Counted from the first letter of the stretch, positions 53,412 through 63,790 are shown. The stretch: DNA of 64,000 bases from Laspinema palackyanum D2c (GCF_025370875.1 NZ_JAMXFD010000007.1:53841-117840); one strand, 5' to 3'. Notes: generated by a model not told the origin, from the sequence alone. A program made the numbers and translations.

Positions 53412-54143
53412 ATGAATTTAACTTTACTCTTGGCGATCGCCTTAGCGATCGTTCATATTGGGGCCAAAAATCTGCTCTTTCTTGATTCGGTTCCGCGTAA
53501 CTGCTGGCTTTCAATGGCGGGTGGCGTATCGGTCGCTTACACTTTTATGCACATTTTTCCCGAACTGAGTGAAGGACAAGCTCGGGTTGAGGCGTCAGCG
53601 CTCAACGGCTTGGAGTTTTTAGAGCATCATGTTTACCTGATGTCACTGTTAGGATTCTCTATATTTTACGGGTTGGAAAAACTAGCGAAGACATCGCGGC
53701 AGCACCAAGTTAAAATGGGGCGAGGAGATGCCACAAGCGATCAGGTGTTTTGGCTACATATTATTTCTTTTTCTCTTTATAACGCCCTGATTGGCTATCT
53801 GCTGTCCGATCCAGAAGAAGAAGCGAGTGTTTTGAGTTTGTGCTTCTTTTTCATCGCAATGGCATTGCATTTTCTCGTCAATAACTTTGGCTTGCGCGAA
53901 CATCACAAACGGGTTTACGATCACACTGGGCGCTGGGTACTCGCGGCAGCGGTGATTGTGGGATGGGCGATTGGTCGTGCAACGATCATTTCCCATGAGG
54001 CGATCGCCCTACTCTTTGCCTTTTTAGCCGGAGGCATTATTCTCAACATCCTCAAGGAAGAACTACCGGAAGAACGGGAAACCCAATTTTGGGCCTTTGC
54101 GGCGGGTGCGGGTGTTTATTCGGTACTATTACTCATCATCTGA
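53412..54143 (+). CDS. ZIP-like integral membrane protein
   Basis: A 243-residue membrane protein with about seven hydrophobic segments. GGVSVAYTFMHIFPELSEGQ resembles the ZIP helix with H-x-x-PE, and FAFLAGGIILNILKEELPEE the later E-rich helix, as in ZIP-family divalent metal transporters. A His/charged loop between helices (residues ~95-115) is typical of ZIPs too, though short. Metal ligands cannot be confirmed by eye. ATG 53412 (MNLTLLLAIALAIVHIG) was chosen because the transmembrane region begins there; an in-frame 53349 start overlaps the upstream kinase. Confidence 0.68.
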   Translation: MNLTLLLAIALAIVHIGAKNLLFLDSVPRNCWLSMAGGVSVAYTFMHIFPELSEGQARVEASALNGLEFLEHHVYLMSLLGFSIFYGLEKLAKTSRQHQVKMGRGDATSDQVFWLHIISFSLYNALIGYLLSDPEEEASVLSLCFFFIAMALHFLVNNFGLREHHKRVYDHTGRWVLAAAVIVGWAIGRATIISHEAIALLFAFLAGGIILNILKEELPEERETQFWAFAAGAGVYSVLLLII

Positions 54144-54744
54144 CTCTTAGGAAGGTAAGGGATTGATTTGGATACTCCCTTCAATTATTAAGGGGCTATA
54201 AAAACCCACACCTATAAGGGTTCAATGTTTATTTAAGTATTTAGACTTATTAAAATCTGGAGGCTCAGGGACCCGAGAATCCTGCCCGGAAGTTATCAAT
54301 AAAACTCTGTCCACAGACGGATGCGCCAGAGGAATTAGGGGGATTTTTTCAGGAGTTTTCAGGGATTAATTTCAGGAGGGAAAACCCTAAAACTCTTGCC
54401 CGGTGGGAAATGAGAAATTATTTTAACGAATCTATTGCGGAAACTAAATCTAGGCGTTATCATTTCCAAAGAACTACCTCTAAGGGTAGAGGTGGGTCGG
54501 ACTCTTCCTCTAGGCTTAGAAAATTTCTGACTCCCGGGGTTGGAATTCCCCAGAGGCTAACCCTAATAAATGTCGAAAATTCGGCCATTTGAGGGCAGTC
54601 TGCTGCTATTTTAATCGGGAAAACCTGTCAGGGAATTTAGATAAATGAACGGGTCCGGATTTGGTATTCGGTGCTACATTAGATTGAGTAGCAATTTTGT
54701 AGCCTTAGTTACTTTTACGAGCTTTCAATAGGAGCCAACCCAAG
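54144..54744. other. Non-coding spacer, nothing recognised
   Basis: 600 bases. A 60-codon ORF (54410-54592) is Arg/Ser-rich without family features. GGAG at 54731 serves the next small gene. Confidence 0.5.
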
Positions 54745-54957
54745 ATGCATCCGGTATGTATAATTCCTCTCAGCATTTCAGTCTGTGCCTTTCTGATTAA
54801 TCGACGCACTTCTGAGGAAACCGTAGGCGTGATGACCATGACCCTAGCTGGACTGTTAGCGGTTGTGGCGTTAATCTTGGCCCCGTGGCAGATTCAGATG
54901 GTGGGTGCTTTAGCTTTACTGTTAGATCGCTGTCAGTTGTTGAAGGTTCGGGGGTAG
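54745..54957 (+). CDS. Small membrane protein of unknown function, 70 aa
   Basis: GGAG ten bases before the ATG. The product has two hydrophobic segments: IIPLSISVCAFLI and MTMTLAGLLAVVALILAPWQIQMVGALALLL. It has a short basic tail (LDRCQLLKVRG). I recognise no family, but the ribosome-binding site and composition look genuine. Confidence 0.55.
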   Translation: MHPVCIIPLSISVCAFLINRRTSEETVGVMTMTLAGLLAVVALILAPWQIQMVGALALLLDRCQLLKVRG

Positions 54958-55498
54958 GTTAGGGGTCATTTGTCATTTGTCATTTGTCCTGGGTTGATTG
55001 GGGAGATGGGGAAGGGTAGAGGGTTTTTATCAACAGTGCGATCGCTACACAGGTGCTGTCGATAGATTTTTCCATCACGGGGATGATTCTTCCCCTGGAT
55101 TGGGGACAATGTAGAGCGGCTTCTCACCCACTTTAGGCTGATTCGCTTCAGGGGATGGGGAGAATGGGGAAGATGACTCTAAAATTACGGGGTTGAGATA
55201 ACGGAAACTCGATTAAATTTTCCCATCCTTGATTGCCAAGGATGGGAAAATTTCTATAATTGTAAATATTTGTAAAATTAAGCGGTCAAAAGGTAGAATC
55301 CGGTAGAAATCTGGCTCAAAATAGAAAGTTGAATTGGTCGTCAATGCCACAAATGCCAGAAAAAACCTGGACCATTGGGGAGGAAAGGCGATCGCTTCTG
55401 TAGATTCAACTGGCTTTCCCAGCCTTCGATAATCCCTCTCCCTTCACCCGTTCTGAACCCCTGGGGCGACTGCCCTTTTATGAGTAAGCCTGATTAAT
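54958..55498. other. Non-coding spacer with GTCATTTGTCATTTGTC repeat and long hairpin
   Basis: GTCATTTGTCATTTGTCCTGG lies at 54965-54990. A 17-bp perfect hairpin is described separately. No gene-like ORF was seen. Confidence 0.5.
55215..55253. other. 17-bp perfect inverted repeat
   Basis: AAATTTTCCCATCCTTG (55215-55231) pairs exactly with CAAGGATGGGAAAATTT (55237-55253) across a 5-base loop. It reads as a terminator on both strands (T-rich on either side). It stands about 250 bases from any called gene. Confidence 0.6.
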
Positions 55499-58400
55499 AT
55501 GATTCCCTTAGAACTGAGTTTAAAAAACTTTCTGAGCTATCGCGAAGCTACCCTAGACTTTCATGGGTTGCATACCGCCTGTATTTGTGGACCAAATGGT
55601 GCCGGAAAATCCTCCCTTTTGGAAGCCCTCGCCTGGTCCCTCTGGGGAAATAGTCGCGCTGGAACTGAGGATGATATTATTCATACTGGGGAAATGGAAG
55701 CGCGGGTGGATTTTACCTTCCAAACCAATCAGCAAATCTATCGGGTCATTCGTTCTCGCCAACGGGGTCAATCCAGTGCTCTGGAATTTCAAGTGGCAAC
55801 GACTGCGGAGGATTTGACTGCCAATCAACTAGAGCATCTTGAGTTTCGCTCTCTGACGGAGAAGGGTTTACGAGCGACTCAGGATAAGATTATCCAACAT
55901 ATCAAACTCGACTACGAAACCTTTACCAATTCATCTTACCTGCGCCAAGGTCGAGCGGATGAGTTTATGTTGAAACGACCCTCGGAACGGAAGCAGGTTT
56001 TGGCAACTCTGCTGAGGTTGGACCATTATGATGAGTTGGCAGAACAGGCAAAAGACCGATCGCGGGAAGCAAAGGGTCAAGTCCAGTTGCTAGAACAAAG
56101 TTTAGCTTCGCTACAGCAACGATTACAAGAAACCATCGCGATCGCCCAAAATCTGGACCAGGTGGAAGCGCAAATTCTCCAGGGTCAAGAGCAAGTGAAC
56201 CACCAGCGATCGCAATTGCAACAATTCCAACAACTCCAACTCCAACGCCAAAACTGGCAACAGCAAATCGCTCATCATCAGGACCGCGATCGCCACTTAA
56301 AGGACGACTGCGATCGCACCCACCAAGAACTCAATCTCAACCATCGTCGCCGCCAAGAATTAGAGGCACTGCTCAAACAAGAGGGCGAAATTTTGGCGGG
56401 ATATCATCAATATCAGCAATTACAAGCACAGGAAGAAGTTCAAGCCTCTAAATTCCAATCTTATCAACAAGCGACTCAACAGCGTCAGCAATTACAGGAC
56501 CAGGAACGCAAAACTTTGGCTTCCCTGGAATCCCAAATTTCTTCCACCCAAGGGGAATTGGAGTATATTCGCCGCCAGGAAGGGGAACTACAGGATATTC
56601 TGAATAAAGCGCCGGAAGTTGAAGCAGCGATCGCGAAATTACAACAAGCGCGCGATCGCCTCACTTATCTGGATGAGCTACATACGCGAGTCAAACCCCT
56701 GATGACCCGACAACAAACCCTACAAGTCGAACTCGATCGCATTCGCACTCGGTTATCCGCACGTTTGGAAGAAATTGCCGGTCAAATTCATCGCCTGGAA
56801 GTGGAACAAGATAACAGCTATGTTTTAGAGGAAAGCTTAGGAGAAGTGGCGATCGCCATTAATGCCTTAGAGAAAAAACGAGTCTATCAACAACGGGTGC
56901 GAGAAAAAGGTTTAGAACGTCGCAGCTTTATGGAACGGTTGATGGCACAAACCTCGGATTATGAAACCCAACTGGCAGCGGTTACCCAAAAAATCCAGAT
57001 GTTACAGGTCCCGGATGCACTTTGTCCCCTCTGTGACAGACCCTTGGATGAACATCACTGGGATTTAGTGATTGAAAAGCAGAAAGCGCAGGAACAGGGG
57101 ATTATCAATCAGTTGTGGGTGTTGAAGGAACAACTCGCAACGAGCGATCGGGAAATTCAGATTCTGCGGCAGGAGTATCGGGAACTGGAGGAAGAGTTAA
57201 AACACTACAATGCCTTGCGGGAACGTCGGGGACAATTACAGGCTCAAATTGATGCAACTTTAGCCTCCCGGGACCGTTTACAACATCTCACTATAGAAAA
57301 ACAACAGTTAGAACAATCACTACATACGGGAAGTTATGCCGGGGAATTATACCAAGAACTGCAACAGGTGGAGCAGTCGCTGCAACAGTTAAATTACAAT
57401 GACCAAGACCGCAGTTTGGCCCTGAATGAGGAAAAACGCTGGCGTTGGGGGGAAATTAAGCAAGGGCAAATTCAGCAATCCCAACGGCAAATGGCACAAT
57501 TACAAGGGCGGAAGCCTGAGTTAGAACAACGCCTGACGCAATTACAAGCCGCATTACAAGAGCAACAAACAAACTCTCCCTTGCAACAGCAGATTGCGTT
57601 GCTCGATCGCCACTTACAAACCATTGGCTATGACCCCCAGGAACATAACCGCCTCCGAGGTGCGTTAAGAACCGGCCAAATCTGGCTGGGACGACTGGAG
57701 GAGTTAAAGCAAGCACAGCAACAATATCCCCAGATTGAACAGCGAATTGGGGAGTTAACTCGTCAGTTGGAGGCACGAGTAGGCGATCGCACGGCGCTCC
57801 GTCAGCAGATGCAAGCGCTGCATCAACAACTTCAGGATATCCCCGACCCCGGCGATCGCATCAAAGCCACCGAAAAACAAATCCAGCTTTTGCGATCCTC
57901 CTTGGATAGTTTACTGGCAACGAAAGGACGTCTGCAACAACAACAACAGCATCTCGCGGCACTCCAAAGTCAGTCTGAAGAACAACGTAAACAACTGGAA
58001 ACCTCTCGTCGTCAAGAACGGGTGTATCGGGAACTGGCAACAGCATTTGGCAAAAATGGCATCCAAGCCTTGATGATTGAAAATGTGTTGCCGCAGTTGG
58101 AGGGAGAAACCAATCAGATTTTATCTCGCCTGAGTGGCAATCAACTCCATGTTCAATTTGTGACTCAGCGCGCTACTCGGGGACGCAGCAAAAAAAATAC
58201 CAAATTAATTGATACCTTGGATATTTTAATTGCCGATGCGCGAGGGACAAGGGCTTATGAAACTTATTCGGGAGGGGAGGCATTTAGGATTAATTTTGCG
58301 ATTCGGTTAGCATTAGCGCGATTACTGGCTCATCGGGCGGGTACTTCGTTACAAATGTTAATTGTGGATGAAGGATTTGGAACTCAGGACCGGGAAGGAT

Positions 58401-58552
58401 GCGATCGCTTGATTGCTGCAATTAATGCGATCGCCTCGGAATTTGCCTGCATTCTCACCGTGACCCATATGCCGCAATTTCGCGAAGCCTTTCAAGCCCG
58501 CATTGAAGTCAGCAAAAATCAAAATGGTTCTCAACTGAGTTTATCAGTTTAA
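55499..58552 (+). CDS. sbcC: SbcC/Rad50-like SMC-family ATPase
   Basis: A 1017-residue coiled-coil ATPase of the SbcC type. Walker A is CGPNGAGKSSLLEAL near residues 30-44. Two long Gln-rich coiled coils flank a zinc hook (LCPLCDRPLDEHH; Cys509 and Cys512). The C-terminal lobe has YSGGEAFRINFAIRLALARLL (signature) and MLIVDEGFGTQDREG (Walker B). With SbcD it processes DNA hairpins and blocked ends; no sbcD gene is adjacent. The abundance of perfect palindromes in this window makes such activity plausible for this genome, but that is inference. The start is ATG 55499. Confidence 0.9.
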   Translation: MIPLELSLKNFLSYREATLDFHGLHTACICGPNGAGKSSLLEALAWSLWGNSRAGTEDDIIHTGEMEARVDFTFQTNQQIYRVIRSRQRGQSSALEFQVATTAEDLTANQLEHLEFRSLTEKGLRATQDKIIQHIKLDYETFTNSSYLRQGRADEFMLKRPSERKQVLATLLRLDHYDELAEQAKDRSREAKGQVQLLEQSLASLQQRLQETIAIAQNLDQVEAQILQGQEQVNHQRSQLQQFQQLQLQRQNWQQQIAHHQDRDRHLKDDCDRTHQELNLNHRRRQELEALLKQEGEILAGYHQYQQLQAQEEVQASKFQSYQQATQQRQQLQDQERKTLASLESQISSTQGELEYIRRQEGELQDILNKAPEVEAAIAKLQQARDRLTYLDELHTRVKPLMTRQQTLQVELDRIRTRLSARLEEIAGQIHRLEVEQDNSYVLEESLGEVAIAINALEKKRVYQQRVREKGLERRSFMERLMAQTSDYETQLAAVTQKIQMLQVPDALCPLCDRPLDEHHWDLVIEKQKAQEQGIINQLWVLKEQLATSDREIQILRQEYRELEEELKHYNALRERRGQLQAQIDATLASRDRLQHLTIEKQQLEQSLHTGSYAGELYQELQQVEQSLQQLNYNDQDRSLALNEEKRWRWGEIKQGQIQQSQRQMAQLQGRKPELEQRLTQLQAALQEQQTNSPLQQQIALLDRHLQTIGYDPQEHNRLRGALRTGQIWLGRLEELKQAQQQYPQIEQRIGELTRQLEARVGDRTALRQQMQALHQQLQDIPDPGDRIKATEKQIQLLRSSLDSLLATKGRLQQQQQHLAALQSQSEEQRKQLETSRRQERVYRELATAFGKNGIQALMIENVLPQLEGETNQILSRLSGNQLHVQFVTQRATRGRSKKNTKLIDTLDILIADARGTRAYETYSGGEAFRINFAIRLALARLLAHRAGTSLQMLIVDEGFGTQDREGCDRLIAAINAIASEFACILTVTHMPQFREAFQARIEVSKNQNGSQLSLSV

Positions 58553-59080
58553 TCAGGATCTCCTGACAAATCCCGGGAATCAATCTCATCCCCAAACCAT
58601 TGGGGGCCTGCTTCTGTGGGACCTTTCCGGGGCGGCGACAAAGCAACCCACTCCCCCGCATCGATTGATCCGTTGTCAGGGGGATTCACGAATCGCCTCT
58701 CTATTCTGCGGAAGCCCTGTTCAACTCACCCCACGGCGCAGGATCTTCTATCGCGATCGCCGCCCCCTCCCAGGCTGTCGGATTTTTTCTCCTCAGCACT
58801 TCAGGATATGGTATCATTTTTTCTAAGGAAAGGAGGCTTTGTTTTAATTTATCTTATTAATTCAAACCAACGAATTGCTCAGTCTAATCAGCTTCGTCAA
58901 CCCCTAACCCCAGTCCTCCAGAATCGGTTAGTAACTTCAGTTAAATATCTGGGGTTTTCCCTCGAATTTCTGACGCTTACATGAGATTACTTCGGGAGAA
59001 AGCCTGATTGACGGAAACCGGACGCCTCCCTCGATAAATTAATGTACTCGACGTAATCCTTAGCATCTTGTGAATTTTAA
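58553..59080. other. Non-coding spacer, nothing recognised
   Basis: 530 bases. A 122-codon plus-strand ORF (58616-58984) has no ribosome-binding site or family features and an unusual Ser/Pro/Arg-rich composition, and was not called. Confidence 0.5.
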
Positions 59081-59407
59081 ATGGCAGTAAACTTGGATCG
59101 CTTACAAGAAATTTCCGGTGGGGATCGTGAATTTGAACGAGAAATTTTACAGGCATTTGTCGAAGATGCTTGGGTCAGCCTCAATCTTCTAAAGAATTTC
59201 TTAGCCCTAAATGATTATTCCGCTTTTAGTAATCAAGCCCATCAACTCAAAGGGTCTAGCGCCAATATGGGCCTTACCGTTATCCAAAATATTGCCTTGG
59301 AACTCGATACAAAGGGACAGCAGCAAAATCTCTACGGAACTGAACAGGACCTAGAAAATATAGAAAAAATTCTAAATGAGCTAGAAGATTATCTCTCTAA
59401 AATTTGA
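59081..59407 (+). CDS. Histidine phosphotransfer (HPt) protein
   Basis: A 108-residue free HPt protein. ISGGDREFEREILQAFVEDAW begins the four-helix bundle, and AHQLKGSSANMG gives the phospho-accepting His54 with the conserved K-G-S/A-x-N-G surroundings. Its second half (QNLYGTEQDLENIEKILNELEDYL) forms the last helices. It could accept phosphate from a hybrid kinase such as the one at 6.6 kb, which has no HPt; this is inference. It lies upstream of, but 720 bases away from, the multi-GAF kinase. Confidence 0.9.
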   Translation: MAVNLDRLQEISGGDREFEREILQAFVEDAWVSLNLLKNFLALNDYSAFSNQAHQLKGSSANMGLTVIQNIALELDTKGQQQNLYGTEQDLENIEKILNELEDYLSKI

Positions 59408-60130
59408 GCGATTTATGCGGGGTCACAATCAGTCAGAATTGTTACCCCATTTTCATCCGAATTAGGGGTTGAGCAGGTAGGTCAAAAATCTCCCTATTCA
59501 TCAGGTTTCGGCGGGATGTCCCGATTATTCCCAGGGTTTCTAGGATGTGGGTACAGTTGGAGAGGCAAAAGACCCGAAACTGGCAGGACTTAAGCTTCCT
59601 TTTGAGATATTTACCCTGAATGGAGAGGCGATTCGCTCCTGATGCCTCTAAATTTAAAGGTTGATGTTAAATATTGCGTAAGTTTTGAGCAGCAATTTGA
59701 ACCTCTGCTAGTCTTGCCTTGGGGGAATCATGCCGGTGGCAGTAGCACCCCAAAGTTTACTGATCCCCCGATGCTCAAGGGTCACAAGTCTTGACGGAAT
59801 TAAGTGTTTATGGTATTGTTTAAAGCTTTTCTAAGTTAATTACAAAATTTTTATAAAGTAAGTCATCACCAAGACAAACCTATGCTGGCTGGTAAACTGT
59901 AGCATAGGCTACAATTTCAGGAGAAAAATCCGCCTAAATTTAAAGCCGTACCCCCTCCCAAATTTGAGGAATTGATGATAATTTTTACAAAATTTAAAAG
60001 ATCAGGGGATAAAAATAAATAATAATAGAATCATCAGAAAACCCCGAGTTCTGTGCGGGGTACAGTCCCTCGTCAATTTAAGAAATTACAATCTAAGCGG
60101 CCCACCATGAGTATCGGTGAGGTGTTCTCC
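59408..60130. other. Non-coding spacer with degenerate TAGAGGCGA-type element
   Basis: GAGAGGCGATTCGCTCC (59622-59638) with GCCTCT (59643-59648) resembles the hairpin at 36470. The strongly AT-rich 59800-60030 stretch probably contains the promoter of the next kinase. No gene-like ORF was seen. Confidence 0.5.
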
Positions 60131-62881
60131 ATGTTAAATAGTTTTTTTTTGCTTCCCCGCGTTATCCCTACTGTCTCTCTGAGTAATCCGTTGGAACACA
60201 ATAAGATAGAAGACCCCCAAAAGCGCAGCGCCTTGTTGCGAAAAGTCATCGACCAAATCTGGCAATCTCTGGAACTCAAAACGATCCTCCAGACAGCGGT
60301 GGATGAGATTGCCACAATGCTCAACTTAGATGCCTGTAGTTTCTTGTGGTATTTTGAGCGCACGGAACGGGTGCAAGTGGTCTGCAAACGGACCCGGAAT
60401 CACGAATTTGCAGCATTAGAGGGAACGAAACCCCTCGCGGAGGTGGGATATCATCCCTTAGAGATTTTAGGCACCTCCGCCAGTGCGATCGCCCAAGGAC
60501 AGATGGTGATCAGTTGTGGTCCCCTGAACGAGTCCCGGACCTTTGGTGCGATGACGCGCCTGATCTCTAATTGTCCCGTAGCGCGTCCCCCCCAGAACTT
60601 GAGCCAGGGTGACAAAAATCATCCGCCAGTTTCTGCACCGGGGACACTGGATGCCCTGGCCAATTTATTGGTTCCCGTGAAAGGACAGGAGGGATGGATC
60701 GGCTTTATCGCCTGTCTCTCACAGAATTCTCGCACTTGGTCCACTGCCGAGGTGGAATTTGTCCAACTGCTCGCCCAACAACTGGAAATTGCCATTCGGC
60801 AAGCACAATTGTACGATCGCGTTCAAAAACAAGCACAAAGAGAGAGATTGGTCAATCAAATTGTTAACCAAACCCGTCAGAGTTTCGACCTGGAAACGAT
60901 TTTAACCCAGGCGATCGCCCAACTGTTAGAAGCCTTAGAAGTCGATCGCTGCTTGATCCACCTCGTCGAAGATCGGGAAGAAGGGGTCACCGGCGATCGG
61001 CATCGTGAGGACTGTTTCTGGAATGCGGCTAACGATGTAGCTTTCCGCAGAGAGCATCTCTTTGAAGTCTGTCGCCCCCCCTTCCCCTCCTCCATCGATG
61101 ACTTTGATACCCACGGACCCATCACCCAATGGACGATCGCCCATCGCGAAGAAGTGATCATCTCCGATGTCAGCGAAGACCCCCGGATCGGCAAGCAAAA
61201 TGAAGAATATGACAAAGCCGAGATCAAATCCTCGATGGTTATGCCAGTACAAGCCAATGGCAGACTCCATGCGATTCTTTATATTAATCAATGTTCCCGA
61301 GTCCGCCAGTGGTCCAAACATGACCGGGAACTCGCCCGCGCCGTCGCGGATCAACTGGCGATTTCCATCCAACAAGCCTGCTTATATGCCCAAAAAAGTG
61401 CCACTATGGAGCGAGAATCGCTCTTGCGCTTGATTGGGGAACATATCCGTCGCACGTTAGATATCAATACCATCTTGCAAACCAGTGCGCGGGAAGTGCG
61501 GCAATTATTGGGAGCCGATCGCGTTGCTATCTATCAGTTTAGCAAAGAAACCGCAGGCCAAATCGTTGTCGAAGAAAGTACCTCCCAACTCTGTCTGCGC
61601 GAAGCCGTCAAAGAACATGATTGCTTTTACCAGGAATGTGCCGACCAATTGCAATCGGCACAACAGCCTTTAGTTCGAGCGGTGGAAGATGTGTATAAAA
61701 CCCACTGCAATGACGAACATCTCGCCTGTTGGCAACATTTACAAGTCCGGGCGAGTCTGAGCGTTCCCATCTCGCGCGGGAACAAGGTGTGGGGACTGCT
61801 GATTGTCCATGAATGCCATAAATCCAGAGGATGGCGGACTTCGGAAATAGAACTGTTGCAGCAACTCGCCGATCAGTTGGCGATCGCCATCCATCAAGCG
61901 GAATTATACGATCGCGCCTGTGCCAATGCGATCGCTGCCGAAACCAAAGCAGCAGAATTACAACAAGCCTTACGGCAACTCCAGGAAACCCAAGCACAAC
62001 TGATTCAAAGCGAAAAAATGTCTAGTTTGGGTCAATTAGTCGCCGGAGTCGCCCACGAAATCAACAATCCGGTTAACTTTATCTATGGGAACTTATCTCA
62101 TGTGGATGGATATGCCCAAGATATGCTGAAATTGATAGAAGCCTATCAGAAACGGTATCCTGACTCGGGCCCAGAAATCGAAGAAATCGCTGAAGAAATT
62201 GACCTCAAGTTTCTGCGCGAAGATATGCCAAAAGTCCTCAATTCTATGAAAATCGGGGCCGATCGCATCCGAGAAATTGTCTTATCCTTGCGGAATTTCT
62301 CCCGCCTAGACCAAGCCGAAATGAAATTTGCCAACCTGCATGAAGGGATTGATAACACCTTGCTGATTCTCCAAAACCGCTTGCGAGCCAAAGCCGGTCA
62401 TTTGGGCATAGAATTGGTCAAAGACTATGGGAAACTGCCCTTAGTAGAGTGCTATCCTGGACAACTCAATCAGGTGTTGATGAATATTCTCACGAATGGC
62501 ATTGATGCCTTAGAAAGTTATAATGAAAGCCGATCCCTTGAAGAAATTCGCCAAAACCCCAGCCGGATTACCATTCGCACCCAATGGGTGAAGAAACAGG
62601 GACATAATGACCGGGTTATCATTGCGATCGGCGATAACGGACCGGGAATTCCCCATCACATCAAAGCGCGATTATTTGACCCATTTTTTACCACAAAAGC
62701 AGTGGGTAAAGGCACGGGATTAGGACTTTCGATTAGTTATCAAATCATCGAAAAACATAAAGGGGCGATCGCCTGTATTTCTGAACCGGGAGAGGGAGCA
62801 GAATTTGTCATTGAAATTCCCGTCCGTCAATCCGAGAATGCGATCGTTGCTAAACCCCAACTCATGGCAGTGGGTTCGTAA
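60131..62881 (+). CDS. Multi-GAF sensor histidine kinase
   Basis: 916 residues. Three GAF domains (~45-230, ~255-440, ~450-615) are followed by a coiled linker (ALRQLQETQAQLIQSEKMSSLGQLVAGVAHEINNPVNFIYGN) containing HisKA with phospho-His ~642. HATPase_c follows with NILTNGIDAL, DNGPGIP and GKGTGLGLSISYQII. The third GAF resembles phytochrome-type domains: DCFYQEC, then VRAVEDVYKTHCNDEHLACWQ and VWGLLIVHEC. The canonical bilin Cys position holds Glu, so covalent chromophore is not expected there. ATG 60131 was chosen for GAGGTG six bases upstream; ATG 60107 and GTG 60053 are in frame. There is no receiver domain; the partner regulator is not nearby. Confidence 0.9.
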   Translation: MLNSFFLLPRVIPTVSLSNPLEHNKIEDPQKRSALLRKVIDQIWQSLELKTILQTAVDEIATMLNLDACSFLWYFERTERVQVVCKRTRNHEFAALEGTKPLAEVGYHPLEILGTSASAIAQGQMVISCGPLNESRTFGAMTRLISNCPVARPPQNLSQGDKNHPPVSAPGTLDALANLLVPVKGQEGWIGFIACLSQNSRTWSTAEVEFVQLLAQQLEIAIRQAQLYDRVQKQAQRERLVNQIVNQTRQSFDLETILTQAIAQLLEALEVDRCLIHLVEDREEGVTGDRHREDCFWNAANDVAFRREHLFEVCRPPFPSSIDDFDTHGPITQWTIAHREEVIISDVSEDPRIGKQNEEYDKAEIKSSMVMPVQANGRLHAILYINQCSRVRQWSKHDRELARAVADQLAISIQQACLYAQKSATMERESLLRLIGEHIRRTLDINTILQTSAREVRQLLGADRVAIYQFSKETAGQIVVEESTSQLCLREAVKEHDCFYQECADQLQSAQQPLVRAVEDVYKTHCNDEHLACWQHLQVRASLSVPISRGNKVWGLLIVHECHKSRGWRTSEIELLQQLADQLAIAIHQAELYDRACANAIAAETKAAELQQALRQLQETQAQLIQSEKMSSLGQLVAGVAHEINNPVNFIYGNLSHVDGYAQDMLKLIEAYQKRYPDSGPEIEEIAEEIDLKFLREDMPKVLNSMKIGADRIREIVLSLRNFSRLDQAEMKFANLHEGIDNTLLILQNRLRAKAGHLGIELVKDYGKLPLVECYPGQLNQVLMNILTNGIDALESYNESRSLEEIRQNPSRITIRTQWVKKQGHNDRVIIAIGDNGPGIPHHIKARLFDPFFTTKAVGKGTGLGLSISYQIIEKHKGAIACISEPGEGAEFVIEIPVRQSENAIVAKPQLMAVGS

Positions 62882-62886
62882 GCACC

Positions 62887-63166
62887 AAGAAACCGGGTTT
62901 CTGCAACAACTGTTGCAAATTGTCCTAAATTTAGGAAAGAAACCCGGTTTCTGAACCCCTGGGAAAAGAGCAAGCAAGAAACCGGGTTTCTGCGACAATT
63001 GTTGCAAATTGTCCTAAATTTAGGAAAGAAACCCGGTTTCTGAACCCCAAAAGACCAAGAAACCGGGTTTCTGCGACCATTGTTGCAAATTGTCCTAAAT
63101 TTAGGAAAGAAACCCGGTTTCTGAACCCCTGAACCGCTGCCAGTTTACAAGAAACCAGGTTTCTGC
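62887..63166. repeat. Tandem REPIN-type units left of the RAYT gene
   Basis: Three nearly identical ~75-base units start at 62887, 62974 and 63055, with a partial fourth at 63148. Each reads AGAAACCGGGTTTCTGC, a TTGTTGCAAATTG stretch, the 12-base palindrome CCTAAATTTAGG, then AGAAACCCGGTTTCTGAACC. The two outer palindromes are reverse complements of each other, the definition of a REPIN. Confidence 0.95.
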
Positions 63167-63220
63167 CATAATCAGTTAACAAACCACCGTTTAATCTAGT
63201 CTACTAACCTACTTTTTGAA

Positions 63221-63790
63221 ATGCCACGTCGCCAACTTGTCTTTCAAACAGGTCATTACTACCATATTTATAACCGAGGTAATAATCGCCAACTTATTTT
63301 TTTTGAAAGAGATAACTACATTCATTTTTTACGCCAAATCAAAAAATATTTAATCGAAAACAATACGGCAGACATCATCGCTTATTGTCTGATGCCGAAT
63401 CACTATCATTTATTAATTTACCTAAAAAATAATAACTTTTCCCAAGTCATGCAAGCATTTACCCTGTCTTACACCAAAGCTATCAATAAGCGCTATCAAA
63501 AAGTAGGCTCCTTATTTCAGGGGCCTTTCCAGGCGATTCATGTCCATCAAGATGAATATTTGCTTCATCTCACTCAATATATTCATTTAAACCCAGTCAA
63601 GGCTAACCTTGTTGAAAAACCAGAGGATTGGGAGTTCTCCAGCTATCCAGAATATCTGGAACTGCGCCAAGGGACTATACCGCAATGGAATAAACTGCGA
63701 TCGCAATTTCAATCCGTTGAGAATTATCGTTATTTTGTAGAAAATTCACCCGACAATCCATCAATTCAACATTTAACATTTGACGAATAA
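63221..63790 (+). CDS. REP-associated tyrosine transposase (RAYT, Y1/IS200-like)
   Basis: A 189-residue HUH single-strand transposase. GHYYHIYNRGNNRQLIFFERD is the family entry. IAYCLMPNHYHLLIY contains the HUH pair (His61, His63), and QYIHLNPVKANLV provides the catalytic Tyr120 followed by the HLNPVKA box. These are hallmarks of TnpA-REP proteins, which are thought to move REP/REPIN repeats rather than themselves. The protein is complete and intact. It is directly bordered on both sides by REPIN-type units; no IS200-type terminal hairpins of its own were identified. Confidence 0.93.
   Translation: MPRRQLVFQTGHYYHIYNRGNNRQLIFFERDNYIHFLRQIKKYLIENNTADIIAYCLMPNHYHLLIYLKNNNFSQVMQAFTLSYTKAINKRYQKVGSLFQGPFQAIHVHQDEYLLHLTQYIHLNPVKANLVEKPEDWEFSSYPEYLELRQGTIPQWNKLRSQFQSVENYRYFVENSPDNPSIQHLTFDE

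Noticed and set aside
58616..58984. 122-codon plus-strand ORF after sbcC
   Set aside because: Ser/Pro/Arg-rich, without ribosome-binding site, membrane segments or recognisable domain.
62720..63182. Minus-strand ORFs with repeated RNRVSFLNLGQFAT peptide
   Set aside because: These are translations of the REPIN tandem units on the opposite strand.
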